Assembly: GCF_011075055.1 (NCBI RefSeq)
Contig: NC_058146.1
Coordinates: 14,462,820 to 14,526,819, forward strand
Source: Mangifera indica
Taxonomy: Eukaryota; Streptophyta; Magnoliopsida; Sapindales; Anacardiaceae
Reading direction: 5' to 3'
Length of the DNA stretch: 64,000 bases
Shown here: one piece after another, positions 10,255-23,500 of the stretch
Layout of the letters: each line of letters opens with the position of its first letter
How positions within the stretch are numbered: the first letter of the stretch is position 1
Position numbers and translations under genes: made by a program
The notes under the pieces: model-generated
The model's database searches: none
Told to the model about the DNA's origin: nothing
What the model saw: the letters and a program-made list of their open reading frames with translations, nothing else

Positions 10255-13200
10255 GTGAAGCTAAGGGTAGCCAAGTCCGGTTTGAAAACTTCTACAAACT
10301 AAAAAAATTTTAAATCAAACCAAACCCTAGTGATCATGCTCTGTTGAACAAAAGTGGAAATAATTAAATAATAATTTTATTAATATTGAACAATTTTACG
10401 AAACCACACCCAGACACCTACTTCTCACAACACTCACTCAAACGCAAACTCACAGCACTCAATCCACTTAACTGACTCTTTATTTTACAGCAACTCTTAA
10501 CTCACGGCACACACTCTTTTTCTTTGCAGCTCAGAGCTCACACTTCCTATTTTGCACACACAAATGGCTGGACTTCAGGCCTATTTATGCTTGTTAAAGT
10601 CGGTTAAATAGCCGACTTGAATTCGTCTTCATGCTTTCTCAAGTGGCGGCCTGTTGCTAGTTGGTTTCAAGGAAAAATCTAGACATGCAGTGCACATGCT
10701 TCTTGATTTTTAGAGAGGCAGCAGCTACTTGCAATGAAACCCCACCCGTATTGGTTGGACAGGTAAACTAGGAGCACAATAATCAGAACCAAATAAGTCA
10801 AAGTTAAAAAAACGTGACCTAAATTTTTTCTCGAACCCAAATTTTTTTCTATAAATTCTAATATTTTACTGATTTTGTTAACTCATAGGGTCAGGCAGCA
10901 GCAACTTGCAACTATCGGAGGCCATGCTTTCTCTTGTGTGATAAAGAAAATTCTGGAGAGAGAGAGGCGATGCTTATATTTAACAGCTTCCAAAGTCTAA
11001 ATGATATTTCAAATGAAATAAAACTATATATGAATGGCATCTTTGAATTGTGATCGATTACAAGGAATTAAAAAAAAAACAAAATTAAATGAAACCGGGT
11101 AGAATTTGTCCAAACCAGCTGTAGAATTTACTTAAGATTGAAAGACTTGTTCAGCTTCATCTTCTGATTTTGAGTTTCAAACAGATTCTGATATATATAC
11201 CTAATTAATGTTGTTTGTTTTGCTCTTCAAAGAGACCACTCCTCTCGGGTCACCAAATTCACCCTTGATAACCATAAGTAGAAACTAATCCCATGGTTTT
11301 AAAAACCAGCATCGATAACCACAAGTGGGAAATTAATCTCATAGTCTTAAAATTCGGATGGGACTAGTTGGATCGTCATCCAGCAGTAAGAACAGTTTTG
11401 ATTCACCTAAAAACTATTTTTTTGAGTTAAACCAAATTGAAAATAATAGTTCAACCGGTTAGATTGAATGAAACCCACATTTAACATTATAAAAAATCAA
11501 AATTAAAAAAATCAGTATTAGGATTTGGACCTAAAATCTCATTTATCAATTTTAAACAAGTGTATTATCAATCAAATTTTATTTTTGTTTTAAAATAATT
11601 CTGAATTAGACCATTTGGACCAAGTAGTTCAACCAATTGAATTGGGTAAAAACCGGGTTTGACCTGGTCAGCGGAACAAACAATATTTTAAAAACAAGAT
11701 TTTTAAATTATTCAAGAATAAATTATTGTACATGTTTAATATCTCATCTCTTTTAAGTACTCTCTTAAATAAATTAGTATTTGTTCGAATGATTAATTTA
11801 GTTCTAATTAAAGATAAAAAAAAATTAGAAAGATGGCATAAAACAAGTATTTTTGTTACATTTGTTTGTTGTAAATAATTTATTGAAAAGAGTTTATATG
11901 AAAAGATATTGTATATTAATTTATACTATTGAAAATGAATTTATAAGTATCGTACACACGTTGATTTATCTTTATATGATATAGTAATTTTAAATTAAAA
12001 ATAAGCTATCAATAAAATACATAATGACACGTCAATTTTTATATTCATATTTATGTAACTATAACAAGGTTAAACTTACAAATATAAAACTTTTATACGA
12101 TATTGATAGAAAAAATGATGCATCCATTGGAAATGAAAACAATAGCTTCTTTTGGAACAGATTTCATTGGAGAATAGTGACACTAACTAAGTTTAGTCAA
12201 ATCGATCCATTATCTATGATCCATCTATCTATCAACTGTAATGAAATTTTCATATCTCATTCAATTTATATTCAATTTCTAATCATTTTCAATGAATAAA
12301 ACCAATATTTTCATAATGACCTAGTGGAGAGGACACTCTTGTTAAACTGACAATCACACTATTTGACTTATGGTTAGATTAATTAACTATCTAAAAATAA
12401 TATTTAAAATAATTTTATATAATTTATCATTAAATATATAATTTGAGTTATTTTATCATCAAAATAAATTTAGTTTTATGATATATGTGTTCAAAATTGA
12501 TAAATGAGATCTTAAGTTAAAGTTGGAATAATGATTTTTTAATATTGATTTTCTCATGGTAGTCGGGTCGAACTCGATTTTTTCTCAATCTAACCATTCG
12601 AGCTACCCAATTCAATTCAGTGTAATTCCAAAAATGATTTCCAAATAAACTAAAACTATTTTTACTGGCAAGTGAGGGTTTAATCGGTCAGACCAACTAA
12701 TCCGATCCAATTTTTAAAACCATGAAAAAAACTACAATTACACAATAAAGTTATCTATCTCTTAGATTTGCTATGCTTTGTCTTCATTTTTCTTTTCTTC
12801 TTCCATTGACATATGAGTAAGATCAAGACAATAGTAATTGTATTTTGTTTGAAGATCTTCGTGGCATAAACAACATACTATACTTGATGCGGATTCAAGG
12901 CCAAAATCATCTACAAATCTTTATTCGACCCAAAAAAGATAAAAGATATTACTGTAAACACTAATTCAACATATATTCTTCAATGCATGCGAGACAAAGC
13001 CAATTAACTCTAATTGGGTCTTATCCATCCAACTCAAGTCTTGGGTAACTCCAATAGCCCAAATCCAACTTTGGGTTATATCATGCTCAAACAGGACAAA
13101 GTTATGTTATTTGGAAAAAAAACATATGAGGAACTTTCCTAGTCCACTATTTGTTCACTCATTTGATGATAATTTATTTAAATTTAGTTTGAAATCAATT

Positions 13201-13650
13201 TTGGGGAAAGACAAGGTTGACTTTCCTAATCGACTACTTATTCACTCTCTTCGTAATAAAATATTTGAATTTGAATTGAGATCCATCTTTTGTACTAGTT
13301 CTAACGTTTGCTATTTAGATTATGGATTTGTTCTAGTGGTCAAAGATTGTATTATGGATTGCACCACTTTGTATTTGGCCTATATAAATGGTCTTATTAT
13401 CGCTTCTAATCTTTAAACTTAAAGTTTATTTGGATGGAAATTTCTAGATTGCCCTTGAGAGAGTTTTCTTAAATAATCAATTTCCACAGTTCAGGTCTTG
13501 TAGCTTGTATTTGTCAATATCAGGATGGCATATTAAAGTTTACGAGGTATTCAAATATTCCCTAATTGAACATGTATAAAAGCATCTTATCTACCCTAAA
13601 ACTTTATTTGTACTGCATAATTTAAAGAGAGAAGAAGAAAGAGGGTAACC
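10255..13650. other. AT-rich intergenic region with degenerate repeats
   Basis: No gene is supported. The region 10390-10560 is rich in 'cactcac' and 'actcaactcac' words. A foldback-like pair is seen: 'catggttttaaaaaccag' near 11293 and, inverted, 'ttttaaaaccatg' near 12712. Flanking them, 'ggatgggactagttgg' (11357) is mirrored by 'ccaactaatccgatcc' (12686). Several 'ggtcaaacc / ggttgaacta' words (11440-11680, 12540-12720) belong to the same degenerate MITE type. A 101-codon open frame at 13111-13416 has no recognisable domain, and I do not call it a gene. Confidence 0.4.
11292..12725. mobile_element. Possible old foldback element
   Basis: Inverted words 'catggttttaaaaa' at the left and 'ttttaaaaccatg' at the right are followed inward by related 'ggat...agttgg' sequence in opposite orientation. 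Internal copies of the terminal words near 11340 and 11685 suggest nesting. No target duplication was found, so this is a weak call. Confidence 0.3.
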
Positions 13651-14243
13651 GAATTGTAACTCAATGAGAGCTCACAGTGATATCCACCCGAGATGAGCAA
13701 AACAACTCTCCAGGATTGCATGAATTTTATTTTGCGGCAATCTCTTCTTCCTTATACAGAAGAAAATGAAAAATATTCAGCATAATTGAATTGTCATTCT
13801 AATTAGCATTAACCTTGGCACCCATCAACATAATTGAATTGTCATTCTAGTTTCCACAAGTATACCTCATCAACATTACAATCTGCTTTTCCCAAGTCAG
13901 CACAAGGGCAGATCACCATCCAATGTGGCTCTGGAATGTACTGAAATTTATAATGCAGTAAAGACAACAAGAAACCAGCTCCAGACGCACACCTAGATTT
14001 CATCACATCAATCTCACCATCTCACCTTGAAAATCTGTGTCACAAATAGAGTCCAAGTAAATAACATATATTGAGAAGATATAGAATTTACAAGGTGTTA
14101 CAGGTCAAAGAGAGAGATTCACCAGATGTAACCAGTAAAAAGTGCAGTGCCAAGTCTTGTTCAGTTAATAATGTGATTTCTGATTTGATCGCCCTTAGTC
14201 CTCTGGTCATGACCACAGTAAAGACTTACATCACATTCTTATA
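13651..14243. other. 3' flank of the PPR gene
   Basis: A somewhat less AT-rich flank downstream of the minus-strand PPR gene, probably including its 3' UTR. No open frame or RNA gene is recognised. Confidence 0.3.
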
Positions 14244-16553
14244 TTAAATCCAACTATATCCTGGATCCTTAACAACATCATTTTCATTCATTAGCTGTCT
14301 CACAGCCCTCAAGTCCTCCCATCTTCCTAGAGAAGAATAGATGTTAACAAGAAGTGAATAAGTAGCAGAATTTTTTGGGTCTAAGCGAAAGAGTTCTTCT
14401 GCTGCCCTTTTTGCTAAGCTTATATTAGAGTGCACTCGACAAGAACTTAAAAGAACCTCCCATATAACTGGATCATCTTTATATGGCATCTCATCTATAA
14501 GCATTTCTGCTTCATGGAAACGACCAGCCCTACCTAGACAGTCCACCATGCATGTATAGTGATCTAACTTCGGCTCCAGATGATGTTCTTGCTTCATGGA
14601 ATTGAAGATTTCAACCCCTGCATCAACCAGTCCCGAGTGGCTGCAAGCAGTCAAAACAGCAACAAAGGTTATATCATCAGGTTTCTCACCTGAAGCAATC
14701 ATGTTCTTGTAGAGACATATAGCCTCATCTCCATATCCATTCTGAGCATATCCATGTATCATCTCATTCCAAGTGACAGAATTTTTGCCATGCATCATAT
14801 CAAAAAACTTCCTAGCTCCATCTACATCACCACATTTGCAATACATATCAATAAGTGCACTCCCAACAAAGACATCATTAACACATCCATCTTTCTCAAT
14901 TTGAGCGTGAACCTGTCTGCCCTGAAACGAGTAAGATAACTTTGCACAACAACTCAACACAGTCGCAAAAGAGAATTGAGTAGGAAACATCTCGTTTTTT
15001 CGCATTTGCTTAAAGAAAATCAAAGCTTCTCTATCTTGAGAATTGAGCGTATAACCTGCAATCATAGAGTTCCAACAGACGATATCCAGTTCAGGCATTT
15101 TAGAGAATATGAGTTCTGCCAATTCTATCTTCTGACACTTTGAATAAACACCTATTAGTCCACTGGCAACAAAATTGTCAATATGAAAGTCATCTTTCTG
15201 TGAGACAGCATGGATTTGTTTCCCAGCCTCCAAAAACCCCATTGCTGAACAAGAACTGAGGATAATAGCCAAAGTAGTCCGATCAGGTTGCAACCCTCGA
15301 AACTGCATTTCCCTGAACAGCTTTATAGCTTCCTTGTGATTCTCATTTTGGGAATAGCCAGAGATCATAGCGTTCCATGAACTCACACTAGGAATCAACA
15401 TGCTATCAAACATTTCTCGTCCGGTTTCAATATCCCCAGACTTGACACATGCTGCAAGCATATTAATATAAGTGACTTCGTCAGGTTCAAAGCCACCAAC
15501 TTGCATTCTTTTCAAACATTCAACAGCTTTCTTGCTTTCATATCTCTGGCCATACCCAGCTATCATAACATTCCAAGAAACAACACTGACTTCAGAGAGA
15601 TTAGCAAACACCACTTCAGCACTGTCCATGTCCCCATTCTTTGCATACATATCAAGTAACGAATTACTCAAATGAAGATCTCCTTTAAACCCAAGTTTAA
15701 TTGTAAGACAGTGCACTTGTTTCCCATGCACATTACTGAAAAACCCATCATCATTCTCAACAAAACCATCAGAATCCCCTCTGCTTCCTCCTCTAGCACA
15801 AACACCCAAAACACTAGACAGCGACACAGAATCAATACAAACACCTTTCCTACACATCAACCTAAACATCTCCAGAGCCTCACCAACTCTATCTGTCAGC
15901 GCTAACCCACCCATCATTGTGGTAAAACTAACTTCATTAGGCTCATCCATCTCCCCAAAAACTCGAACGGCACATTTTGTCCACCCACACTTAGCATACA
16001 CACACAACAAAGCATTACCCACATAAATATTCTTATCAAGACCAATCTTAACCGCCAGGCCATGACACCTCCTCCCTTGCACAACATCCAACACAGCAGC
16101 ACACGCACTCAAAACACTCGCCAATGTGAAATTGGTAGGCAAATAACCTTCCTCAGTCATCCGACTATAAATCCTCAATGCCTTTTCTTCAAACCCTTTT
16201 CGTACCAGTGCGGTAATCACATTATTCCATGAGACAACATTTCTTTCCGGCATTTCATCGAACAACTTAGACGCGAGTTCTAAATTTTGGGCCCTACATT
16301 GGGCGCTCAAGATTGCGTTCCAAGAAAAGATGTCTCTGCGCGGCATTTGATCGAACAGGTGTTGTGCAGATTTTGGGTTGTTGCATTTAGAATAAAATTC
16401 AATGAGCCGATTGGAGAGGAAGGTGTCATTGAAAAGGCCATTGCGAAGAACGTAAGCGTGAATAAGCTTGCCTGATAAATGGGCTTTCTTGTCTATGCAA
16501 GACTGCAAGAGATTTGCCACGTGCAGGAAGATGGTCGTTTTTTTCGGTTGCAT
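14244..16553 (-). CDS. PLS-class pentatricopeptide repeat protein, E type
   Basis: A 769-residue intron-less PPR protein. Members of this class bind single-stranded organelle RNA and usually act in C-to-U editing or RNA processing in mitochondria or plastids. Repeats run almost the full length, with typical PLS signatures such as 'SWNAMISGYSQN', 'VTYINMLAACVKSGD', 'GSALIDMYCKCGD' and 'TWNEMIHGYAQNG'. The C-terminal E region has 'HYTCMVDCLGRAGR' and 'WEVLLSSCRVHSN', and the protein stops right after 'KDPGYSWI', so it has no E+ or DYW deaminase domain. The frame is open further to 16661, but that extension starts at TTG; the first ATG is at 16553. A short insert rich in Gly, Asp and Asn (about 270-285) interrupts one repeat. 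Editing by such a protein would need a DYW partner in trans. Its RNA target is unknown. Confidence 0.9.
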   Translation of the reverse strand: MQPKKTTIFLHVANLLQSCIDKKAHLSGKLIHAYVLRNGLFNDTFLSNRLIEFYSKCNNPKSAQHLFDQMPRRDIFSWNAILSAQCRAQNLELASKLFDEMPERNVVSWNNVITALVRKGFEEKALRIYSRMTEEGYLPTNFTLASVLSACAAVLDVVQGRRCHGLAVKIGLDKNIYVGNALLCVYAKCGWTKCAVRVFGEMDEPNEVSFTTMMGGLALTDRVGEALEMFRLMCRKGVCIDSVSLSSVLGVCARGGSRGDSDGFVENDDGFFSNVHGKQVHCLTIKLGFKGDLHLSNSLLDMYAKNGDMDSAEVVFANLSEVSVVSWNVMIAGYGQRYESKKAVECLKRMQVGGFEPDEVTYINMLAACVKSGDIETGREMFDSMLIPSVSSWNAMISGYSQNENHKEAIKLFREMQFRGLQPDRTTLAIILSSCSAMGFLEAGKQIHAVSQKDDFHIDNFVASGLIGVYSKCQKIELAELIFSKMPELDIVCWNSMIAGYTLNSQDREALIFFKQMRKNEMFPTQFSFATVLSCCAKLSYSFQGRQVHAQIEKDGCVNDVFVGSALIDMYCKCGDVDGARKFFDMMHGKNSVTWNEMIHGYAQNGYGDEAICLYKNMIASGEKPDDITFVAVLTACSHSGLVDAGVEIFNSMKQEHHLEPKLDHYTCMVDCLGRAGRFHEAEMLIDEMPYKDDPVIWEVLLSSCRVHSNISLAKRAAEELFRLDPKNSATYSLLVNIYSSLGRWEDLRAVRQLMNENDVVKDPGYSWI

Positions 16554-17205
16554 ATTTGTTTGCGCGGGTAAATTATTATTTGAATGGTTTAATTTGTAGG
16601 ATAAAAAAAATAGGTGGGACCGTGGGAACCTTTCATGGTTAATTATAATTTTACCCTTCAAGGATCCTCACCCAGAGCTAGGTGCGGCAATAACCCACTC
16701 GTGTGTTATTAGTAAATAACAATTAAATTACATAATAATATGCCAATTTTTACATCTCTATTCACACTTTGATAGGGTAGTCGAAAGATAAATGATCATA
16801 TTACTTTTAATTATTTTATTTTTTATAATATTACTAAATTACCTCTAATCATGGTCATCAACGATCTAATCAAATCAAGTTGACGAAATTATAATTAAAA
16901 AAATGGGTAACTCTGGCTAATCACACTAAGCAACGTGTGATATGCTAAATTTGGCAAGCTCATACTTGGAAAGCTGCTAAGCAATGGTTGGATCGCACTT
17001 AAGATATGATTCAATGGGTAAAACTAGATAGGTGCAATTAGGGGGTCAAAATATACACCATGCAGGTGTACACTTATTTGGTGTAATTCCAATCAAATTG
17101 CAGGTTTTTCAATTCAATTTGATAATTTATACTAGAATACGTTTTTTCAAAATTTTGAAAAGAAAAATGATTTTTATTCTTTTCTAAAATTAGATTTTTA
17201 CTAAA
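16554..17205. other. 5' flank of the PPR gene
   Basis: Upstream region of the minus-strand PPR gene. The first 100 bases continue its open frame without an ATG and are likely 5' UTR. No clear TATA box is seen. The stretch 16700-17200 is AT-rich with no recognised feature. Confidence 0.35.
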
Positions 17206-18121
17206 GGCTGAAAGACTTATTCCCACCTAAGGTTTAATCTATTCTCAAATACACATTTACAAGGTTTTAAAAACTCACATACTTATTTATTAGTTAATTT
17301 CTGTTAGAATTTTTAGTAAGGGTTAAGGATAAAACTGTTATTTTACCAATAACATTAAAAAATATATAATTTTATTCATTCCCCCCCACCCCCCCAAGGT
17401 TTTGAAAATGGGCATTTCACCCTAGACCTCAACTTTGAAAAGTGACTTTTTTCCTCTACATCCCTAGGATTTTCTTCTCTCTAGCGACAGGCACCATGTC
17501 CTTCCTCCCTTCTCCTGCTACCACTATCAACGACTCCGATGACAAACGAAGAAGCTTTGACCAACGACAGATCATAAACGAATCGAATCGAAGATGAAAA
17601 ATCAGATTCATCGTGTTTTTATCAAATCGGCTCTAAATCTATCACATTTTCGTCGATTGCAACTGACAAAGCCAAATCGTTGGCTCTTCATTGATTCCAA
17701 AAATGATTGTCAATTGCAGCCAACAAAGTTAAGTCAATGACCTTATCAATTTGTCTTTGTCCAAACGAAGACTCGTCTTCACACGAGTCCACAAGAAGGG
17801 AGAGAGATTATCGGATAGTGCCAGTTGTCAAAGAGGGTGAAGTTTTGTAGGAAAATTAAAATCCTAGAAAGAAAAGTGAATTTTTTAAAATTTAATTATA
17901 AGAAAAAAAATTATTATTATTTTAAATATAAAAAAAAATGAGATAAAATTATATATTTTTTAATATTACTGATAAGATAATAGTTTTATTTTTAGTTTTA
18001 ATTAAAAATTTGATTAAAAATTAATTTATCAATAAATATTTAAATTTTTAAAACTTTGTAAATGTGTATCGAGAATTATACTACAACTTGGACAGAAATA
18101 AGTCATTTGGCGTTTTCTAAA
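17197..18121. mobile_element. Non-autonomous MULE-like element A (17206-18112) with its TSDs
   Basis: The left end 'ggctgaaagacttattccc' is matched by the inverted right end 'cgccaaatgacttatttc', with further inverted similarity for about 150 bp ('acacatttacaaggttttaaaaa'-like). Flanks tttactaaa (17197-17205) and ttttctaaa (18113-18121) match at 8 of 9 positions. The interior (17460-17870) is a less AT-rich insert of unknown origin. The termini resemble those of MULE-3 at 53373, which could have mobilised it. Confidence 0.65.
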
Positions 18122-18429
18122 ATAGATGTTTTATCTCCTACGACAAGACCTGAACAAACCCACGGGTAGTAACTTTTCGAAATGACCCACCGATACAGAT
18201 AAGAATTGTTCCAGCTTGTAGCTCGCAAAAGAAGCCTCAAATACAACATGATCACTTCTAAAACCACACAACAGAATTCATTAAATAGCTATTTCGGAGT
18301 CACTCCACTCCGTTTGACAATTACATACAATTACTCTTCTACCGTACTGGTGGCACGAAAGCATCTATCAAGCCACCATCTCCTGCATTATCAAAGACAA
18401 ATGTATATGGAACCCTTAACTTCCACGGC

Positions 18430-20520
18430 TATAATTTCATACCCGGTTGTTTTCAGAAAGCTAATAAACAACTGCATGCCCAGTTCATTGTTAATAAAAT
18501 CAACTCCAATGCTTCATTGGGTGCAAAGATTTTGGGTTTTTATGTTCTTTATTGGAATTTTATGGGCGCCAGACTTGCTCTTCTGTAATTATGGCTTGTA
18601 GAGCTCTGTAGATGTTAGATTAGGGAAGATGGTTCACGAGACGATTTGTGAACTGGGGTGAGTTTGATGTGTTTGTGGGGAATTCTTTGACTCAGTTTAA
18701 TGCAGAGAAAGGTTGACTTGCTGATGAGCGCGTTGTTTGTTCGATGAAATGTCTGAGAGAGATTCTGTTTTGTTGAATGTGATGTTTAATGGGCATGTAA
18801 AATGTGGGGAAGCAGATAATGCAATAGAGAGATGTTTAAAGAACCGAGAAGAAGTGAGATGAAACCGAATTCTGTGACATTAGCTTGTGTTTTGTTTGTG
18901 CTGCTGAAGGAATGATTGAATTTGGTATGCAACTTCTTGGCTTAGCAGTAAGTTCTGGTTTGGAGTTTGACTAGCACTGTTGGCTACGTATTCAAAGCGT
19001 GAGCTGTTGTGTGATGCACAGAAATTGTTCGAATTGATGCCTCGGATTGATTTGGTGACATGGAAAGGGATGATTGATGGACAAGTACAAAATGGTTTTT
19101 GGAAGAGGCTTTAGATTTGTTTCATAAGATGACATCTTCTTGCGCTAAACCAGACCCAATCACCTTTTCAAGTTTTCTTCCTTCAGCTGCTGTATTAGCA
19201 TGTCTTAAACAAGGTAAGGAAATTCATGGTTATATGATACGAAATGGTGTGCCTTTGTATGCATTGTTGAAGAGTGCACTTACTGACTTATACTTCGAGT
19301 GCAGGGATCTGGAAATGGCATGCAAGACTGTTAACCTGAGCACCACTAGTGATGTTGCAATGTGCACAGCAATGATTTCTGGCTTTGTACTTAAATGGGA
19401 TGAACGACAATGCTTCAAAGAAATTTAGTTTTTAATTCAAGAGAAAATGAGTCCAAATGCTGTAACCCTAGCAAGTATATTACCAGCAATTGCTGGTTTG
19501 GCTGCTCTGGAATTGGGGAAGGAATTATATGGCAACATCCTAGAGAACAGGCTTGATAGGAAATGTGTAGGAAGTTCAATGGTTAAAATGTATGCAAAGT
19601 ATGGAAGGCTGAATCTTGCTCGTAAAATTTTTTTAGAATGTTTGGAAAAGATGCTATTTGTTGGAATTCAATGATCAGAAGTTGTACCTATAATGGGAGA
19701 CCACAGGAGGCATTAATCTTTTTCATCAAATGGCGTTGGGAGGATTGAAATATGACCGTGTGAGCATATCAGCTGCTCTTTCTGCTTGTGCAAATTTACC
19801 TGTGCTGCATTTTGGGAAAGAGATTGATGGTTTCATGATCAAAGGTACTTGCAGCTTTGATCTTTTTTGCTGAGGGTGCTCTGATAACATGTATGCTAAA
19901 TGTGGAATATTGTATTTGTGTTTGACATAATGCATGGGAAGAATGAAATGGCGGGGAATAGCATCATTGCTGCTTATGGAAGCCATGGTTACCTTGAGGA
20001 CTCTCTTACTCTTCAATGAAATGCTGGAAAATAAAATTCAGCCTAATCATGTCACCTTTCCTGTAATAATCTATGCTTGTGCTCACACTGGCCAAGTTGA
20101 TGATGGAATTCACTACTTCTGTTGTATGACCCAAGAATATGGGATCCCAGCTCATCAGGATCATTTATGCATGAGTGGTAGATCTGTTTGGTCATTTGGA
20201 TAAATACGGTGCCATTTTCATCTGATGCAGCTGTTTGGGGAACACTGGTTGGAGTGTGCCAAGTCCATGGCAATGTTGAGTAAGCCGAAGTAGCTACAAG
20301 TTCTTTTTTTTTTTAAAATGAAAGAAAGAGGAGTTGAAAAGGTTCCTGGGTATAGCTGGATTTTGGTTAACAAAACAACCCATATTTTTGTTGCTGCGGA
20401 TGAAAGTCACCCAGAGTCTGCTCAGATCTGTACATTGCTGAAGAATCTTCTACGTTAGTTGACCATATCTGCCACTGCATCCACACCACAAACCTTGAAG
20501 ATGTGATTACCGAAGAATGA
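18430..20520 (+). pseudogene. Broken PLS-class PPR gene
   Basis: PPR motifs can be read in order but in shifting frames: 'QLHAQFIVNKIN...LGAKILGFY' near 18470; 'DLVTWKGMIDG' near 19060; 'ALDLFHKMTSS...PDPITFSSFLPS' with 'GKEIHGYMIRNG' at 19099-19428; 'SPNAVTLASILPAIAGLAAL' and 'VGSSMVKMYAKYGRL' at 19447-19674; 'SISAALSACANLPVLHFGKEI' near 19760; 'HVTFPVIIYACAHTGQVDDG' near 20050; and an E/E+ tail '[27 protein letters not shown]' split over 20336-20420. Many frameshifts and stops lie between, and no long open frame remains. It is not a copy of the nearby intact PPR gene, because its tail continues into E+ where the other stops. It lies just past MULE-like element A. Clearly non-coding as it stands. 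Confidence 0.85.
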
Positions 20521-23500
20521 CCACTTCTTCATCTCCTCACCCTATCATCAAAGGAATGTTCTTCAAACAAAGGTATTGCTCATCCATCTACAAGAACCAT
20601 ATTTTTTTTATGTATAAACTTGCATATTCTACAAGGTAGAATCAATACATGACAGTGACAAACTGACAATAGAAAATGAATTAAAAATTATTAGACTTGT
20701 AAAAATGTAGTTTAATAGATTCTACTGTAATTTTATCTAATAGACGGGCTTACCAATAACGAAAAGTTGCCACTGCAGCATCAAAATTCTTAATTTGTTT
20801 AGGGAATTATTAGTTTTTCTGTTGAGCTACATATAAGAAAATACATTAGCTTTGATGATTTTTTAGTCTAAAAACATATGTTGAATGACACAAACCAAAA
20901 GAACAAAGGAGTTCGGCGAACATGAGGATCTGGTCCTGTTCATAGAAAGTTAACCTCTAGGAGCATGAGAAGAACTACCAAAAATGGTAACAATTTAGAT
21001 CACATTTAATTGGATTTTTCTAGCTGGGTAAGATAATAGATTAAACAGATTCTACAATCCATAAGACTGTTATGTCTATAAAAGAATTAGATGCTCAAGA
21101 AATATTTTCTAGAAGGATACGCTTGACTCAAACAAATCTCAAGGAAATTAAAGAATTAGATGCTCAAGATATATTTTCTAGAAGGATACGCTTGACTCGA
21201 ACAAATCTCAAGGAAATTAGAAGTGACTTAGAAAACTAAGTTTATTGGTCAATTTCCACTTATTTTGGTAAAGCTGATTAGATTCCTTAAAGGATTAGAG
21301 GAAACATTCATGCACCTAACTCTTACATCTTTAACTTAATCTAATGCTATAGGGAATAGAATTTATTGAAGTCAAAAAGAGAAACAATTAATATTGCCAA
21401 TTGAATTATTAATTACTTTCTTGGCTGCTGGATTAAAATAGAAGAAAGCTAAGTGTCAGTAACACGTTTTGGATCTAATACCTCAGGAATTTTTATTCAT
21501 ATTTCTTGAATTTCATTAGCAGCATAGGAAATAATTGTGGATTGGCATTATTTCTGCATCTTCTTTTTGTTAACAGATCTTGAGCTGTACTTGTTTGTGA
21601 TTCTATTTGTATGCTTGAGTAATTTGAGGACATAACTGCGTATTCCTAGGCACTGTGCTCAAACTTTTACATATCTCATTTCCATATCAGAAATTCTAAA
21701 GATTTGTAGGGAAAGTCTGCTTTTGAATATGGTGTGTAGGGTAGAGATGTTAAATGAGTCAAGCTGACTTACCATGATGTGTCACAATCTAACAAATATT
21801 TTCTGGAAGTACAATGACACACGATTCACTAGTCTCAGTTTCACCCCACACCACTTAGGCCATGTTGGCATATAAATCTTGATTTTTCTCAACGTTCTTG
21901 CATTATTTCATGTAACACCTTTTGATCTTGTTGTACCGCATCAAGCCTAATTTAGAAAGAAAATCCCCAACAACAGGAAAACGCTTAAAAATCCAAAGTA
22001 CACCCACGAATCACAGCTTAAACGACACAAACACAAATCTGATTTGAACCTTGGAACAACAAAAACTCTCCAGGATATGTAAAAGGATGAAAATTTTCTT
22101 TCACTAGTCCATACAAAAGAAGCAAGTTGTGCGTGAATTGAAGGAAGTTTTGTCCTCATCAAAGCTCAAAGTCTTTCTCTTCAACTACTTTATTGAGAAA
22201 AATGTTGAAAATGAAGATGATAATGGCCCATAAGTAGACTTGGTCTTGGTATAATTAAAGCCAAATTGTGGTTGTAAACAGATGTCCCTAAAGCAAGAAA
22301 CACCTTTTTGGAAAAAATTTGGCTTTATCGCGAAATGGGATTTTCATCATGTAATCAACCATTAAAATGGAAGTAATAATTGATAATTATATCAAAATCC
22401 TGTTCTTTGATAAAGATTTTTTTGTTCTAACAAGATATCTAGGATTTTTTGTTTTGTCATGGTTTTGGTGAGTGTTGACACAACTATAATTGCAATTGTT
22501 AGGTTAGGCTCTTTGAAATTCATTGATTTGGTGGTTGGACTTGGTCAAATGGGATTCCTTATCACAAAAAAATATATTAAAAAATACTTAGACCAAGGTA
22601 ACTGATAAGTTATTGATCTAATGCTTGAAAAAAATATTAATTGATTGAAGAGCAATAGTATGTAGACACACTTTTGAGTACATCATTAGGTATATAAATG
22701 ATATATTATCATATGATTTGATATTATTTAAAATCACCCGGATACATAGTTTTTATTATTGATAAGATCACCAATATCACAATATAAATGAACTTTCACT
22801 TTAAAACCATCAAAATTTGAATCCCATTTTAGAATTCATAATGTTTTCACCCAAACCCATATTCACATTCATTATAGGAATCAAAACTGAACCAAGTTTG
22901 AGTTGGTTTTGATCGAATCATAAGTTAAATTATTTTCAAATTTCAATTCATCAAACTCGAATTAATTTTTTTATATTTAAATCAATTTCAAATTTAGCAT
23001 ATTGAAACCAAATTGATGTGGCTGAAAAAGTGTCTTTAAAGTAACATCCACTAGAAAAAATGGGCCTTTGCCTGAATTGGATTGTGCATCATTTGACAGT
23101 GTATGGAAGCAATAATTGAATTAACAAATTAAAATTTTATTTAATTTTTTTATTGGGATTTCTCTTAACCACTTAGATAGCTTAATATATATATGTATAT
23201 ATTTTTTTAAGATCATGGTTTTGATGGTGACCTCAATGCTTTTGCACTATCAATTTCTTGAAATTTTAAATAGGAGAATTTGATAATTTATTATTTGTTT
23301 GGTATCAAGTTCTTCTTTGTTTTTTCAAATAAGCCTCGCAATGCAAATTGCCTACATTTGTTAAAAGAAATATTTTATGAGTTTTTACCTTTGAAATTCG
23401 ATGAAATAATTAAAAAAAATTAGAGTTTTATAAAGTTGGATTCGATTCAAATCGGGTCTAAATAAGACTAATTTAAAATCAAATCAAGATTGAAAAATTA

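Noticed and set aside
13111..13416. 101-codon frame between the nsLTP and PPR genes
   Set aside because: No recognisable domain, an AT-rich repeat setting, and no promoter or splice evidence.
16554..16661. N-terminal extension of the PPR gene to 16661
   Set aside because: The frame is open, but the first codon there is TTG and no ATG occurs before 16553. The extension is more likely 5' UTR.
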